A stretch of 64,000 bases of DNA, taken from contig NZ_CP059902.1 in NCBI RefSeq assembly GCF_014127105.1, positions 1,459,001 to 1,523,000 of the forward strand. Reading direction: 5' to 3'. Both the position numbers and the translations under genes were made by a program. Origin of the DNA: Devosia sp. MC521. Its GTDB lineage: Bacteria > Pseudomonadota > Alphaproteobacteria > Rhizobiales > Devosiaceae. The notes beneath the pieces were generated by a model that saw only the letters and a program-made list of their open reading frames with translations, made no database searches and was not told where the DNA came from. Of the stretch, positions 1-9,640 are shown in pieces (the stretch's first letter is position 1; every line of letters starts with the position of its first letter).

Positions 1-699
1 ATGCTCTTGCGTGGTTCCGATCTGCGCGGGGCAACGCTGGCAGCGCAGTTCTCTGAAGGCAATGCCATTTCCATCACGACCAATCCCGCTCCGAACGGGC
101 GCACGTTGACAGTGGCCTTCAACGACGCCGGGACGATATTGCGATTGCTCGGCATCTACTCCCAGCTCGCCGGGGGCTCGGGTAGCTTGGTGATGACCAC
201 TGATCGGCAGCTTGATCAAGAAGTCGGGCAGCTGATCATGCGCAATTTCGCCATCGTCGATGAAGACAAGGTTGTGCAGGTGCTGGGCAATCACTCAGAC
301 TCGCGCAGTGCTATTGCCACGCAGAACCGTCTCGACTTTACCGCATCGCAGGTCGACTTCGTTCGTAAGCGCGACCGTGTCGAAGTGGGCAATGCGGTCC
401 TGGCGGGCGCGACTGTCGGCGGCACTATGCGGGGCTTTATCTACACCGACCGCCGCCAGTGGGATCTCACAGGCACTTACGTCCCGCTCTTTGGCCTAAA
501 CAACGTATTCCAGCAGTTGCCGATCATCGGCGAGTTCCTCGGTGGCCGCGAAGGCGAAGGGCTCGTGGGCGTCACTTTTGCGGTCAATGGCGCGCTCGAT
601 AGCCCGAACTTTGTTATCAACCCGCTGAGCGTTCTGGCACCGGGGTTCTTGCGCGAGTTCTTCGAGTTCCGCTCACGCGAACTGCCACCAGCAAACTGA
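1..699 (+). CDS. AsmA-like C-terminal domain protein (5' end outside window)
   Basis: The reading frame is open from the first base, so this is the C-terminal 232 residues of a longer protein. The sequence alternates short beta-strand-like stretches with glycines and ends with a hydrophobic segment (GFLREFFEF), as in AsmA/DUF3971-type proteins, which are large envelope proteins of the VPS13-like bridge group thought to move lipids between membranes. The initial ATG is probably internal. It converges on tyrS with a shared terminator between them. The family call rests on overall resemblance and is moderate; no catalytic motif is expected. Confidence 0.6.
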   Translation: MLLRGSDLRGATLAAQFSEGNAISITTNPAPNGRTLTVAFNDAGTILRLLGIYSQLAGGSGSLVMTTDRQLDQEVGQLIMRNFAIVDEDKVVQVLGNHSDSRSAIATQNRLDFTASQVDFVRKRDRVEVGNAVLAGATVGGTMRGFIYTDRRQWDLTGTYVPLFGLNNVFQQLPIIGEFLGGREGEGLVGVTFAVNGALDSPNFVINPLSVLAPGFLREFFEFRSRELPPAN

Positions 700-710
700 G
701 CCCAAAAAGA

Positions 711-734
711 AAGGGCGTCCCGAGAGACGCCCTT
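711..734. terminator. Hairpin terminator between AsmA-like gene and tyrS
   Basis: A 9-bp perfect stem (AAGGGCGTC with GACGCCCTT) has a 6-nt loop. Read on the minus strand it is followed by a T-rich run, so it mainly ends tyrS transcription, and it lies just past the stop of the plus-strand gene as well. Confidence 0.75.
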
Positions 735-757
735 CAAACTCGTTGTAAAAGACCGAC

Positions 758-1993
758 TTAAACCGGCTTGATCAGTGCGTGCTTTTTCTTGCCGACGGAA
801 AGCTTGATCACGCCTTCTTCAAGCAGGGCATCGTCACCCAGCATCAGCTTTTCGTCGCTGATAACGGCATCGTTGACGCGCACTGCACCAGAGGTGATGT
901 GACGGCGGGCTTCGCCATTGGACGCTGCGAGGCCAGCTTTAACCAGTGCGTTGAGCACGCCGATACCCGCAGCCAATTCAGCCGCTGCCACTTCAGCAGT
1001 CGGCAGCGAGAGGTCGAGCTTACCGGTTTCAAATGTCGCGCGAGCGGTTTCGGCAGCTTCGTCAGCCGCAGCCTTGCCGCGCAGCATGGCGGTGACTTCG
1101 GAAGCAAGACGCTTCTTGGCTTCGTTGATGTCGCCAGCAACAATGCCTGCAATCTCGTCGAGCGGCAGGGTGGTGTAGAGCTTGAGGAAGCGTTCTACGT
1201 CAGCGTCCTCAGTGTTGCGCCAGTACTGCCAGAAATCATAGGCCGAGAGCATGTCTGGGTTGAGCCAGATCGCGCCATTCATCGACTTGCCCATCTTCTG
1301 ACCCGAAGAGGTCGTCAGCAGAGGCGAGGTCAGCGCGTAAAGCTGTGGCGTACCCATACGGTGACCGAGGTCGATCCCGTTGATGATGTTGCCCCACTGA
1401 TCCGAACCGCCCATCTGCAGGCGAACGTTGTAGCGCTGGTTGAGCTCCACAAAGTCATAGGCCTGCAGGATCATGTAGTTGAATTCTAGAAACGAAAGCG
1501 ACTGCTCGCGATCCAAACGCTGCTTGACCGAGTCAAAACTGAGCATGCGATTGACCGAGAAATGCTGGCCAACGTCGCGCAGGAATTCGAGGTAGTTGAG
1601 CGGTAAGAGCCATTCGCCGTTGTTCACCATCAGCGACTTTTCAGAGAAGTCGAGATAGTTGGAGAACACCTGCTTGATCCCGTCGATGTTCGACTGGATC
1701 ATATCCGTGCCCATCAGCTTGCGCGCTTCGTCCTTGAACGATGGGTCGCCGACCATGCCGGTGCCGCCGCCCATCAGGGCAACAGCGCGGTGACCGGTCT
1801 TTTCCAGCCAGTGCAGCATCATGATCTGGATCAGGCTGCCGACGTGCAGCGACGACGCGGTTGGGTCAAAGCCGATGTAGGCGGTGACCTGTTCGGTGGC
1901 GAAGAGCTTATCAAGGCCCTCAGCGTCGGAAATCTGGTGGATGAAGCCGCGCTCATCAAGGGTGCGCAGGAAATCGGAAGTGTACTTGCTCAT
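758..1993 (-). CDS. tyrS: Tyrosyl-tRNA synthetase
   Basis: A class I aminoacyl-tRNA synthetase that charges tRNA-Tyr in the cytoplasm. The 411-residue product carries the HIGH-type signature as HVGS (residues 50-53) and the KMSKS-type loop as KMGKS (233-237), with an S4 RNA-binding domain at the C-terminus. The frame is open for 58 codons upstream, but that stretch is arginine-rich and unlike the family; MSKYTSDFL is the expected start. Length is typical for bacterial TyrRS. The hydrolase gene lies upstream on the same strand with a gap of 116 bp. Confidence 0.96.
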   Translation of the reverse strand: MSKYTSDFLRTLDERGFIHQISDAEGLDKLFATEQVTAYIGFDPTASSLHVGSLIQIMMLHWLEKTGHRAVALMGGGTGMVGDPSFKDEARKLMGTDMIQSNIDGIKQVFSNYLDFSEKSLMVNNGEWLLPLNYLEFLRDVGQHFSVNRMLSFDSVKQRLDREQSLSFLEFNYMILQAYDFVELNQRYNVRLQMGGSDQWGNIINGIDLGHRMGTPQLYALTSPLLTTSSGQKMGKSMNGAIWLNPDMLSAYDFWQYWRNTEDADVERFLKLYTTLPLDEIAGIVAGDINEAKKRLASEVTAMLRGKAAADEAAETARATFETGKLDLSLPTAEVAAAELAAGIGVLNALVKAGLAASNGEARRHITSGAVRVNDAVISDEKLMLGDDALLEEGVIKLSVGKKKHALIKPV

Positions 1994-2109
1994 TTTGCGA
2001 TCCAAGTGCCGCCAGTGCGGAGTTGTATGATCTGGCGTCTGGGAATGATGACGGCGTGCCCACTCAGGGCACACCGTGGTGAGGCGATCGCCTCTTTGCG
2101 CTACTGAGT

Positions 2110-2772
2110 TTAGCGCCCGCCGCCGTCCGCGATCTCCTGACGACGACGGTCGAGATACTCGGCGCACCGTTCGGTCAGTTCATCGATCTTGCCTTCGTAG
2201 AAGTGGTTAGCCCCTTCCACGATCTGCTGTTCAATGGTGATGCCCTTCTGGGTCTTGAGCTTGTCCACCAGCTTCTGCACCGAAGCAGGTGGGGCCACAC
2301 GGTCCTTATCACCATGGATGATCAGACCCGAAGACGGGCAGGGGGCGAGGAACGAGAAGTCATAGAGGTTTTCCGGTGGGGACACCGAGATAAAGCCTTC
2401 AACTTCTGGGCGACGCATCAGCAACTGCATGCCGATCCACGCACCAAAGGAGAAACCGGCGATCCAGCAACCGCGTGATTCTCTGTTGATGGTCTGCAGC
2501 CAGTCGAGAGCGGCCGCCGCATCGCTCAATTCGCCGATACCGTGGTCGAATGCGCCCTGCGACCGACCGACGCCGCGCGAATTGAAGCGGAGCACCGCAA
2601 AACCACGCTCTACGAACATGTAGAACAGGTTGTAGATGATCTGGTTGTTCATCGTGCCGCCGAACTGCGGATGCGGATGAAGCAGGATGGCGATTGGAGC
2701 GTTTGGCTCCTTACCTGGCTGGTAACGGCCTTCCAAGCGGCCCTCTGGGCCGTTAAAGATCACTTCTGGCAT
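2110..2772 (-). CDS. Alpha/beta hydrolase
   Basis: A 220-residue cytoplasmic hydrolase of the short alpha/beta type often found beside housekeeping genes in alphaproteobacteria. The nucleophile elbow is GFSFG (Ser108), the acid is probably Asp157 in HGDKDRV, and the histidine is His190 in GANHFY, so the triad is complete. An early [10 protein letters not shown] segment likely forms the oxyanion region. Substrate is unknown; there is no signal peptide. It is divergent from the suf operon and upstream of tyrS. Confidence 0.85.
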   Translation of the reverse strand: MPEVIFNGPEGRLEGRYQPGKEPNAPIAILLHPHPQFGGTMNNQIIYNLFYMFVERGFAVLRFNSRGVGRSQGAFDHGIGELSDAAAALDWLQTINRESRGCWIAGFSFGAWIGMQLLMRRPEVEGFISVSPPENLYDFSFLAPCPSSGLIIHGDKDRVAPPASVQKLVDKLKTQKGITIEQQIVEGANHFYEGKIDELTERCAEYLDRRRQEIADGGGR

Positions 2773-2841
2773 AGGATTAATCCGGCCTTTCCGGCTCTGT
2801 CACAGTGACGTTTCGGACGTTTCAAAAGGAGTTCACGCAGC

Positions 2842-2870
2842 TTGACTAAGCGCGGTGCTCTCCCTAAAAC
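2842..2870 (+). promoter_or_regulatory. Probable sigma-70 promoter of the suf operon
   Basis: TTGACT and TAAAAC are separated by 17 bp. Transcription would begin near 2877, leaving a leader of about 175 nt before the first suf gene and placing the iron box just downstream of the start point. Confidence 0.5.
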
Positions 2871-2887
2871 ATGGGTCGAAAAATCAG

Positions 2888-2904
2888 TTTAGAATGGTTC
2901 GAAA
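2888..2904. promoter_or_regulatory. Irr-type iron control box upstream of suf
   Basis: The sequence TTTAGAATGGTTCGAAA agrees with the alphaproteobacterial Irr box (TTTAGAA-N3-TTCTAAA) except for one base. Irr is a haem-responsive Fur-family regulator. The site lies about 10-27 bp past the predicted transcription start, a place where a bound protein would repress. Confidence 0.6.
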
Positions 2905-3028
2905 CTCGATTGTGCGCCGCAGAACGGCGCGCTTGAGCGCCCCTTGTAATGAAGTTGGGCCTTCAATTTCAAGACGTGTTTGGCCGCATATGCGTTCTAT
3001 GCTGCGGTTTGGCTCTATATAAAGGTGT

Positions 3029-3043
3029 CGGACACTGTGTCCG
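3029..3043. promoter_or_regulatory. Perfect inverted repeat next to the first suf start codon
   Basis: CGGACAC and GTGTCCG flank a single T and end 9 bp before the ATG at 3053. It may be an operator or an RNA hairpin that covers the ribosome-binding region. No clear Shine-Dalgarno is visible otherwise. Confidence 0.4.
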
Positions 3044-3052
3044 GTAGGCGTA

Positions 3053-4198
3053 ATGACGAGACCTTCGGTCTATCTTGATCACAATGCAGCTGCGCCGCTT
3101 CGCCCCGAAGCGCGAGACGCTTTGTTGTCTGCGCTTGCGCTCACCGGCAATGCCTCATCGGTCCACACCCATGGTCGCGCGCTGCGCGATGTGATGGAGA
3201 CTGGTCGTCAACAAGTGGCTGCGCGGGCCGGTGCAGAGCGCCGTCAAGTCGTCTTCACAAGTTCCGCTACCGAAGCCATTACGCAGGCTATCATGGCCGG
3301 AACAAAGGTTTTTTCGGCAGGCGCCATAGTCACCAGCATGGGGGAGCACGCTGCTGTCCTCAAGGCAGTTGAGGCCACGGGCCTGCCTGTGTGGACCGTA
3401 GGGCTAAAAGAAGACGGCAACATTGATCTCGATCAACTGCAGTCGTTTTTGTCTCGTGCGGATGCAGAAAACATCACGCTCTTTGCAGCGTTTCATTGGG
3501 TGAACAATGAAACCGGCGTAGTTCAGCCAATTGGCCGGCTTAGTGCTCTGGTGGGGCCAACCCGTCACACGCTTTTTATTGATGCGGTTCAGGCCTACGG
3601 CAAGATTGATCTGGATTTTGCCGCATCGGCTCCCGATATGGTTGCTATAAGCGGCCATAAGATTGGCGCACCTGTCGGTATTGGTGCGTTGTTGGTCAAA
3701 GGCCACGCCGACACCGTGCGGTTGATTCCGGGTGGTGGTCAGGAGCAGGGGCGTCGTGGTGGTACTGAGCCAACGGCGCTGATCGCAGCTTTTGGCGCGG
3801 CAGCGGCCGCAAGTGAATATGATGCGCAGAGCATGTTGGCGCTCGTCGACCAGCTTGAGGCCGGACTGAAGGCGCTTGCGCCAGAGGTCGTAATCTTCGG
3901 GCAAACTGCTCAGCGCGTCGGTAATACGGTCAACTTTGCTGTACCCGGTCTCGGCAATGCCACAGCGATGATGTCCTTGGACCTTATGGGTCTATCAATT
4001 TCGTCCGGCTCGGCCTGCTCGTCAGGCAAAGTCGGCGCTAGCCATGTTCTAGCAGCAATGGGCGTGCCTAAGGCTTTGGCCGAATGTGCCCTGCGCGTCA
4101 GCTTTGGCTGGACTTCCACAAGCGAGGACGTGACTGCGTTTCTTGCCGGTTTTGAAAAACTTCTTGCACGCCACAAGCGTTCAGGAACAGCGGCCTAG
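3053..4198 (+). CDS. Cysteine desulfurase, NifS/IscS-like (first suf gene)
   Basis: A PLP enzyme that takes sulfur from cysteine for Fe-S cluster assembly. The PLP lysine is Lys203 in SGHKIGA and the persulfide cysteine is Cys322 in SGSACSSGK. A long active loop around this cysteine is the group I (NifS/IscS) pattern, unlike the SufS at the end of the operon. At 381 residues it has the normal length. It opens the operon, 64 bp before sufB. In Agrobacterium the equivalent gene is called sufS2. No scaffold iscU is present here. Confidence 0.9.
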   Translation: MTRPSVYLDHNAAAPLRPEARDALLSALALTGNASSVHTHGRALRDVMETGRQQVAARAGAERRQVVFTSSATEAITQAIMAGTKVFSAGAIVTSMGEHAAVLKAVEATGLPVWTVGLKEDGNIDLDQLQSFLSRADAENITLFAAFHWVNNETGVVQPIGRLSALVGPTRHTLFIDAVQAYGKIDLDFAASAPDMVAISGHKIGAPVGIGALLVKGHADTVRLIPGGGQEQGRRGGTEPTALIAAFGAAAAASEYDAQSMLALVDQLEAGLKALAPEVVIFGQTAQRVGNTVNFAVPGLGNATAMMSLDLMGLSISSGSACSSGKVGASHVLAAMGVPKALAECALRVSFGWTSTSEDVTAFLAGFEKLLARHKRSGTAA

Positions 4199-4262
4199 GT
4201 CGCTGAAAGAATAGTTCGTTCGCGGCGGCCTTGACCCGTCGATGGACATAAAGGAGAGCCTA

Positions 4263-5792
4263 ATGGCGGATTTCGATATTCCGACCCTCAAGGAAGAGAT
4301 CGATCGGGAAACCGTCGAGCAGGTGCTTGCGCTTGACGTCGACAAGTACAAGTACGGCTTCGAAACGGACATTGAATCCGACACGATTGCTGTCGGCCTG
4401 AACGAAGACACCGTTCGCTTCATCTCGGCTAAGAAGGAAGAGCCGGAATGGATGCTGGAATGGCGTCTGGAAGCGTTCCGCCGCTGGCAGACCATGGAAG
4501 AACCAGCTTGGGGTAAGTTGCACTACCCAAAGATCGACTTCCAGGACATCAGCTATTACTCCGCGCCGAAGAACTTCAAGGGCCCCAAGAGCCTTGATGA
4601 AGTCGATCCGGAACTGCTGGCGACTTATGCCAAGCTGGGTATCCCGCTCAAGGAGCAGGCGATCTTGGCTGGCGTTGAAGGCGCAGCGGAATCCGTTGGC
4701 ACGCCATTCGGCGCCAATGTTGCGGTCGACGCGGTGTTTGACTCGGTCTCCGTTGTCACCACCTTCCGCGAAGAACTGGCCAAGCAGGGCATCATCTTCT
4801 GCTCGATCTCTGAAGCCGTGCGCGAGCACCCAGAGCTCGTGAAGAAGTACCTCGGCTCGGTGGTTCCCGTTTCGGACAACTACTACGCGACGCTGAACTC
4901 GGCCGTCTTCACCGACGGTTCCTTCGTCTACATTCCAAAGGGTGTCCGTTGCCCGATGGAGCTCTCGACCTACTTCCGTATCAACGAGAAGAAGACCGGT
5001 CAGTTCGAACGCACCCTCATCATCGCTGATGATGACAGCTACGTCAGCTACCTCGAAGGCTGTACCGCTCCGATGCGCGACGAAAACCAGCTGCACGCTG
5101 CAGTGGTTGAACTCGTTGCGCTTGAAAACGCCGAAATCAAGTACTCGACGGTCCAGAACTGGTACCCGGGCGACAAGGACGGCAAGGGCGGCATCTATAA
5201 CTTCGTGACCAAGCGCGGCGATTGCCGTGGCAACCACTCGAAGATTTCTTGGACGCAGGTTGAAACCGGCTCGGCGATCACTTGGAAGTACCCAAGCTGC
5301 ATCCTGCGCGGCGACAATTCGCGCGGTGAATTCTACTCGATCGCGATTTCGAACGGCTACCAGCAGGTCGATAGCGGCACCAAGATGATCCACCTGGGCA
5401 AGAACACGTCCAGCCGCATCATCTCCAAGGGTATTGCTGCAGGCTTCTCGGACAACACCTATCGCGGTCAGGTTTCTGCCCACGCTAAGGCCAAGAACGC
5501 TCGTAACTTCACCCAGTGTGACTCGCTGCTGATCGGCGACAAGTGTGGCGCACACACTGTTCCTTACATCGAGAGCCGTAACGGCACTGCGGTGTTCGAA
5601 CACGAAGCAACCACTTCGAAGATCTCCGACGACCAGATGTTCTACTGCATGCAGCGCGGCCTCAACGAGGAAGAAGCTGTGGCGCTTATCGTCAACGGCT
5701 TCGTCCGTGACGTGCTTCAGCACCTGCCAATGGAATTCATGGTCGAAACCCAGAAGCTGATCTCGATCAGCCTCGAAGGCAGCGTCGGCTAA
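4263..5792 (+). CDS. sufB: Fe-S cluster assembly protein SufB
   Basis: SufB is the core scaffold of the SufBC2D complex, on which Fe-S clusters are built in the cytoplasm. The 509-residue product has the usual length and the conserved C-terminal beta-helix. An AAGGAG Shine-Dalgarno at 4251-4256 selects the ATG at 4263 rather than the ATG 21 bp upstream. The cluster-ligand region near the end contains the conserved [14 protein letters not shown] and C-terminal segments. It lies 61 bp before sufC. Confidence 0.96.
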   Translation: MADFDIPTLKEEIDRETVEQVLALDVDKYKYGFETDIESDTIAVGLNEDTVRFISAKKEEPEWMLEWRLEAFRRWQTMEEPAWGKLHYPKIDFQDISYYSAPKNFKGPKSLDEVDPELLATYAKLGIPLKEQAILAGVEGAAESVGTPFGANVAVDAVFDSVSVVTTFREELAKQGIIFCSISEAVREHPELVKKYLGSVVPVSDNYYATLNSAVFTDGSFVYIPKGVRCPMELSTYFRINEKKTGQFERTLIIADDDSYVSYLEGCTAPMRDENQLHAAVVELVALENAEIKYSTVQNWYPGDKDGKGGIYNFVTKRGDCRGNHSKISWTQVETGSAITWKYPSCILRGDNSRGEFYSIAISNGYQQVDSGTKMIHLGKNTSSRIISKGIAAGFSDNTYRGQVSAHAKAKNARNFTQCDSLLIGDKCGAHTVPYIESRNGTAVFEHEATTSKISDDQMFYCMQRGLNEEEAVALIVNGFVRDVLQHLPMEFMVETQKLISISLEGSVG

Positions 5793-5853
5793 ACCGCAAA
5801 CAGTTGGATACCCGGGTGGCGCTAGCGGCGACCCCGGATTTGGAGACAAACAG

Positions 5854-6615
5854 ATGACCACTCCCGTTCTTGAAATTCGCAACCTGCACGCTCGCATCGA
5901 AGATCGCGAGATCCTCAAGGGTGTGAACCTTGTGATCCCACAGGGTGAAGTTCACGCCATCATGGGCCGTAACGGCTCGGGAAAGTCGACCCTTTCCTAC
6001 GTTCTCGCAGGCAAGGAAGACTACGAAATCACCGAAGGTGAAGTGCTGCTCAACGGCGTCGACATCCTTGGCCTCGAGCCAGATGAACGCGCTGCTGCTG
6101 GCCTGTTCCTGGCTTTCCAGTACCCAATCGAAATCCCCGGCGTTTCGACCATGACCTTCCTCAAGGCGGCGATGAACGCGCAGCGTAAGGCTCGTGACGA
6201 AGCTGAACTCTCGACCCCAGAGTTCATGCGTCTCGTCAAGGAAGCTGGCGCAGCGCTGAACGTTGACTCATCCATGCTGAAGCGTCCGCTCAACGTTGGT
6301 TTCTCCGGCGGCGAAAAGAAGCGCGCGGAAATCATGCAGATGGCGCTCCTCAAGCCATCGCTGGCCGTTCTCGACGAAACCGACTCGGGCCTCGACATCG
6401 ACGCGCTGCAGGTTGTTTCAAACGGCGTGAACTCGCTGCGCGACGGCAAGCGTTCCATGCTCGTCATCACCCACTACCAGCGCCTACTGAACCACATCGT
6501 TCCAGACGTTGTGCACGTCTTCTCGGACGGCAAGATCGTGGAAAGCGGCGACAAGTCGCTCGCGCTCAAGCTCGAAGCTGAAGGCTATGCCAACTACGGC
6601 GGCGAGGCAGCGTAA
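5854..6615 (+). CDS. sufC: Fe-S assembly ATPase SufC
   Basis: An ABC-type ATPase, not a transporter, that drives conformational change in the SufBCD scaffold. The 253 residues hold a Walker A GRNGSGKST (about residues 35-43), an ABC signature FSGGEKKR, and a Walker B ending LDETDSGLD, the SufC form of this motif. Its stop is 2 bp from the sufD start, so translation is probably coupled. Confidence 0.96.
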   Translation: MTTPVLEIRNLHARIEDREILKGVNLVIPQGEVHAIMGRNGSGKSTLSYVLAGKEDYEITEGEVLLNGVDILGLEPDERAAAGLFLAFQYPIEIPGVSTMTFLKAAMNAQRKARDEAELSTPEFMRLVKEAGAALNVDSSMLKRPLNVGFSGGEKKRAEIMQMALLKPSLAVLDETDSGLDIDALQVVSNGVNSLRDGKRSMLVITHYQRLLNHIVPDVVHVFSDGKIVESGDKSLALKLEAEGYANYGGEAA

Positions 6616-6617
6616 CA

Positions 6618-7823
6618 ATGGCGACTTTTCCAGTTCGTCTCGGCGCTGCCGAGCATACGCTGATTGAGCAGTTGAAGGCCGCTGGCGCTGATCAGGCTGC
6701 GGAGCGCATCGAAACTGCGGGTCTGCCGACCCGTCGCGTCGAAGCCTATCACTATACGGATTTGAAGACTCTGCTGCGCGCCGTACCGGATCTCGCAGCG
6801 GCTGCAAACGACGCAGTGACGCCGTCTGTGGCGATTGAGGGCGCTTATGTGATCTCGATCGTCAATGGCGCTGTAAAGGCGTCTAGGGACGCTCCTGCAG
6901 GCATTATGATCGGCACCGCACGGGGTGGCGTTCTGTCGACCCGCGATGATGTTGTAACCCACATCAACAACGGCCTGACCAAGACCGCTCTCTCGCTCGA
7001 CATCGCCGCTGGCGACGAGCAGGTGATCCAGATTGATCACACCATCGTTGGCGAAGCTGCACACGTCTCGGACGCTGTGAAGGTCTTCGTGGCGGATGGC
7101 GCTAAGGTCACCATCGTCGAAACCTTCGCCGGTTCGGACGCTGCGCACTTGGGCAACCACGCCGTCTACATCGCCCTGGGCGAAGGCGCTGAAGTTGTGC
7201 ACGTGTCGATCGACCGTTCGCCAGCGCAGTCCTCGCACTTCGCGACCAATGAGTATCACCTTGCAGCCGGCGCGCAGTTGCGCACGCTGGTGGTCCATGG
7301 TGGTGCAAATCTGGCTCGCACACAGGTGCTGCCGCGTCTTGAAGGCGCTGAGGCACATGCGGACGTCACTGGGCTTAATCTCGTGGCCGATGGTCAGCAT
7401 GCTGACATCACCATGATCACTGAGCACGCTGTGGCGCACACCACCTCGCAGCCGCTGTTCAAGTCGATTGCTCGTGGCCGTTCCAAGTCGGTCATTCAGG
7501 GCAAGCTGATTGTGGCGCGCGATGCGCAGAAGACCGATGCCAAGTTCATGCATCAGGGCCTGATGCTGTCGGACGAAGCGGAAATCCTCTCCAAGCCAGA
7601 ACTCGAAATCTACGCCGACGACGTTGTCTGCGGCCATGGTTCGACGTGCGGCAAACTGGATGAAGATAGCCTCTTCTATCTCCTCAGCCGCGGTATTCCC
7701 AAGGCTGAAGCCGAAACCATGATGGTTCGCGGCTTTATCGCAGAACTGGTCGATCCGATCGAAAACGAAGCAGTTGCTGGCGTGCTCAACGACGTCATCG
7801 ACACTTGGCTTCTCGGCAAGTAA
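6618..7823 (+). CDS. sufD: Fe-S assembly protein SufD
   Basis: SufD is the SufB paralogue in the SufBC2D scaffold and helps iron entry. The 401-residue product has the variable N-terminal helix region followed by the beta-helix core. The end carries the conserved GHGSTCGKLDEDSLFYLLSRG-type region (given here only in part: STCGKLDEDSLFYL). The gene directly follows sufC. A repeat element separates it from sufS. Confidence 0.94.
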   Translation: MATFPVRLGAAEHTLIEQLKAAGADQAAERIETAGLPTRRVEAYHYTDLKTLLRAVPDLAAAANDAVTPSVAIEGAYVISIVNGAVKASRDAPAGIMIGTARGGVLSTRDDVVTHINNGLTKTALSLDIAAGDEQVIQIDHTIVGEAAHVSDAVKVFVADGAKVTIVETFAGSDAAHLGNHAVYIALGEGAEVVHVSIDRSPAQSSHFATNEYHLAAGAQLRTLVVHGGANLARTQVLPRLEGAEAHADVTGLNLVADGQHADITMITEHAVAHTTSQPLFKSIARGRSKSVIQGKLIVARDAQKTDAKFMHQGLMLSDEAEILSKPELEIYADDVVCGHGSTCGKLDEDSLFYLLSRGIPKAEAETMMVRGFIAELVDPIENEAVAGVLNDVIDTWLLGK

Positions 7824-7838
7824 GGGCCTCACACTTCT

Positions 7839-7924
7839 CCTCTCCCCTCGGGGGAGAGGTCGGCGCAGAGCGCCGGGTGAGGGGGCCTTAACGCAAATAG
7901 GGGTAGGGGAATTTCCCCTCACCC
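7839..7924. repeat. Intergenic palindromic repeat inside the suf operon
   Basis: Three hairpins lie in a row: CCTCTCCCC/GGGGAGAGG (7839-7859, 3-nt loop), GGCGC/GCGCC (7862-7874), and an imperfect G-rich/C-rich arm pair (7901-7924) centred on 7912. The text resembles a REP-like element common between genes in many Hyphomicrobiales. It lies within the operon, 48 bp before sufS. Confidence 0.65.
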
Positions 7925-7971
7925 ACCCAAAATGCTCCGTTCGTGGACCGGGACGCCACAAGGACCAAAAC

Positions 7972-9192
7972 ATGACCTTCGATCTAGCTGCCGTTCGTGC
8001 TGATTTTCCGATCCTGTCGGAGCAAATTCACGGTCATCGTCTTGTCTACCTCGATAGCGGCGCATCGGCGCAAAAGCCGAATGCAGTGCTTGAGCGTATG
8101 GATTATGCGTTCCGCCACGAATACGCCAACGTCCACCGTGGTCTGCACACGCTCGCCAATCGCGCGACAGAAGGCTACGAAGCCGGGCGGGAGAGCGTAA
8201 AGCGCTTCATCAATGCGCCGCGCCTCGAAGAAATCATCTTCACCAAATCGGCCACCGAAGCGATCAATCTGGTTGCCTCCTCCTTTGCTGGCCCGCGCAT
8301 CAAGGAAGGTGATGAGATCATCATCACGACCATGGAGCACCATTCCAATATTGTGCCGTGGCATTTCCTGCGTGAACGTCAGGGCGCGGTTTTGAAATGG
8401 GTCGACGTCAAGGACGACGGCTCTTTCGATATGGATGCCTTTGAAGCGGCGCTATCGGACAAGACCCGCATGGTCGCCATGACCCACATGTCCAACGTCT
8501 TGGGCACTGTCACTCCAATCAAGGGCGTGATCGAACGCGCCCACGCGCGCGGCATTCCTGTGCTCATCGATGGCTCGCAGGGCGCCGTTCACACCACTGT
8601 GGACGTGGCTGACCTCGACGTCGATTTCTACATTATGACCGGCCACAAGCTCTACGGCCCGACCGGCATTGGCGTTCTCTACGGCAAATACGATCTTCTC
8701 GCCCAGATGCAGCCCTATCAGGGTGGCGGCGAGATGATCGAAACCGTCACCCTCGAAGGCGTCACCTATAACGAACCGCCGCATCGCTTTGAGGCGGGCA
8801 CGCCGGCTATCGTTCAGGCCATGGGCCTCGGCGCAGCCCTCGACTACATGCAAAACCTTGGCCGTGAAAACATCATCGCCCATGAGCATGAAGTCGCTGC
8901 CTATGCCGCCGAAAAGCTCAAGAGCATCAATTCCCTGCGCATGATCGGCACTGCCGAAGGCAAGGGCGGCATTTTCTCGTTCGAGATTGCCGGTGCGCAC
9001 GCCCATGACGTCGCCACGGTCCTTGATCGTTACGGCATCGCTGTTCGCGCTGGCACCCATTGTGCCCAGCCGCTGCTGAAACGTTTTGGCGTGACCTCTA
9101 CCTGCCGTGCCTCTTTGGCCCTATATAACGGCAAAGACGATATTGACGCGCTGGTCGACGGCATTCAGCGCGCCGCGAAATTTTTTGCCTGA
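7972..9192 (+). CDS. sufS: Cysteine desulfurase SufS
   Basis: A group II (SufS) PLP cysteine desulfurase delivering sulfur to the Suf scaffold. PLP lysine is Lys226 (MTGHKLYGP) and the catalytic cysteine is Cys364 (AGTHCAQP), the same number as in E. coli SufS. The 406-residue length fits. The frame is open for 66 codons upstream, but that part is translated from the repeat element, so MTFDLAAVRADFP is the start. No sufE or sufU is visible in the window. Confidence 0.95.
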   Translation: MTFDLAAVRADFPILSEQIHGHRLVYLDSGASAQKPNAVLERMDYAFRHEYANVHRGLHTLANRATEGYEAGRESVKRFINAPRLEEIIFTKSATEAINLVASSFAGPRIKEGDEIIITTMEHHSNIVPWHFLRERQGAVLKWVDVKDDGSFDMDAFEAALSDKTRMVAMTHMSNVLGTVTPIKGVIERAHARGIPVLIDGSQGAVHTTVDVADLDVDFYIMTGHKLYGPTGIGVLYGKYDLLAQMQPYQGGGEMIETVTLEGVTYNEPPHRFEAGTPAIVQAMGLGAALDYMQNLGRENIIAHEHEVAAYAAEKLKSINSLRMIGTAEGKGGIFSFEIAGAHAHDVATVLDRYGIAVRAGTHCAQPLLKRFGVTSTCRASLALYNGKDDIDALVDGIQRAAKFFA

Positions 9193-9213
9193 TTAGGCAC
9201 GAGAAAGACGACC

Positions 9214-9588
9214 ATGAGCGACGATACCGTAACCGACACGCGCATCACCCCCAGTGTTTCTGCCAGCCTGCCTGAGAATGAAGTCGAGCGGATCACGACC
9301 GACCTGATTGGCGCATTGAAAACCGTCTACGACCCGGAAATTCCAGTCGATATTTATGAGCTTGGCCTGATCTACAAGGTTGATCTGGATGAGGATCGTA
9401 ACCTCACCATCGACATGACCCTGACCGCGCCCGGTTGCCCCGTGGCTGGCGAAATGCCCGGCTGGGTCGAAAACGCTGCCCGCAGCGTTGAAGGCATTCA
9501 GGACGTTAAGGTCAACATGGTGTTTGATCCACCTTGGGATGCGACCCGCATGAGCGAAGAAGCTCAGGTTGCGTTGAACTGGTGGTAA
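9214..9588 (+). CDS. sufT: SUF-associated DUF59 protein (SufT-like)
   Basis: A small protein of 124 residues with one MIP18/DUF59 domain that helps Fe-S cluster maturation. The conserved YDPEIPVDIYELGLIY and TAPGCPVAGEMP segments (with the domain's conserved cysteine) are both present. An N-terminal extension of about 30 residues is low in complexity. It lies 21 bp after sufS. In Agrobacterium this gene is called sufX. Confidence 0.88.
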   Translation: MSDDTVTDTRITPSVSASLPENEVERITTDLIGALKTVYDPEIPVDIYELGLIYKVDLDEDRNLTIDMTLTAPGCPVAGEMPGWVENAARSVEGIQDVKVNMVFDPPWDATRMSEEAQVALNWW

Positions 9589-9640
9589 TGGGACGCGTTT
9601 CGTCCTATATATCGTGAATTACCGATAAAGGTTTCGATCC

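Noticed and set aside
4260-5918. A 552-codon frame opposite sufB
   Set aside because: It mirrors sufB; the biased third codon positions of a G+C-rich gene leave the opposite strand free of stops. No family resemblance.
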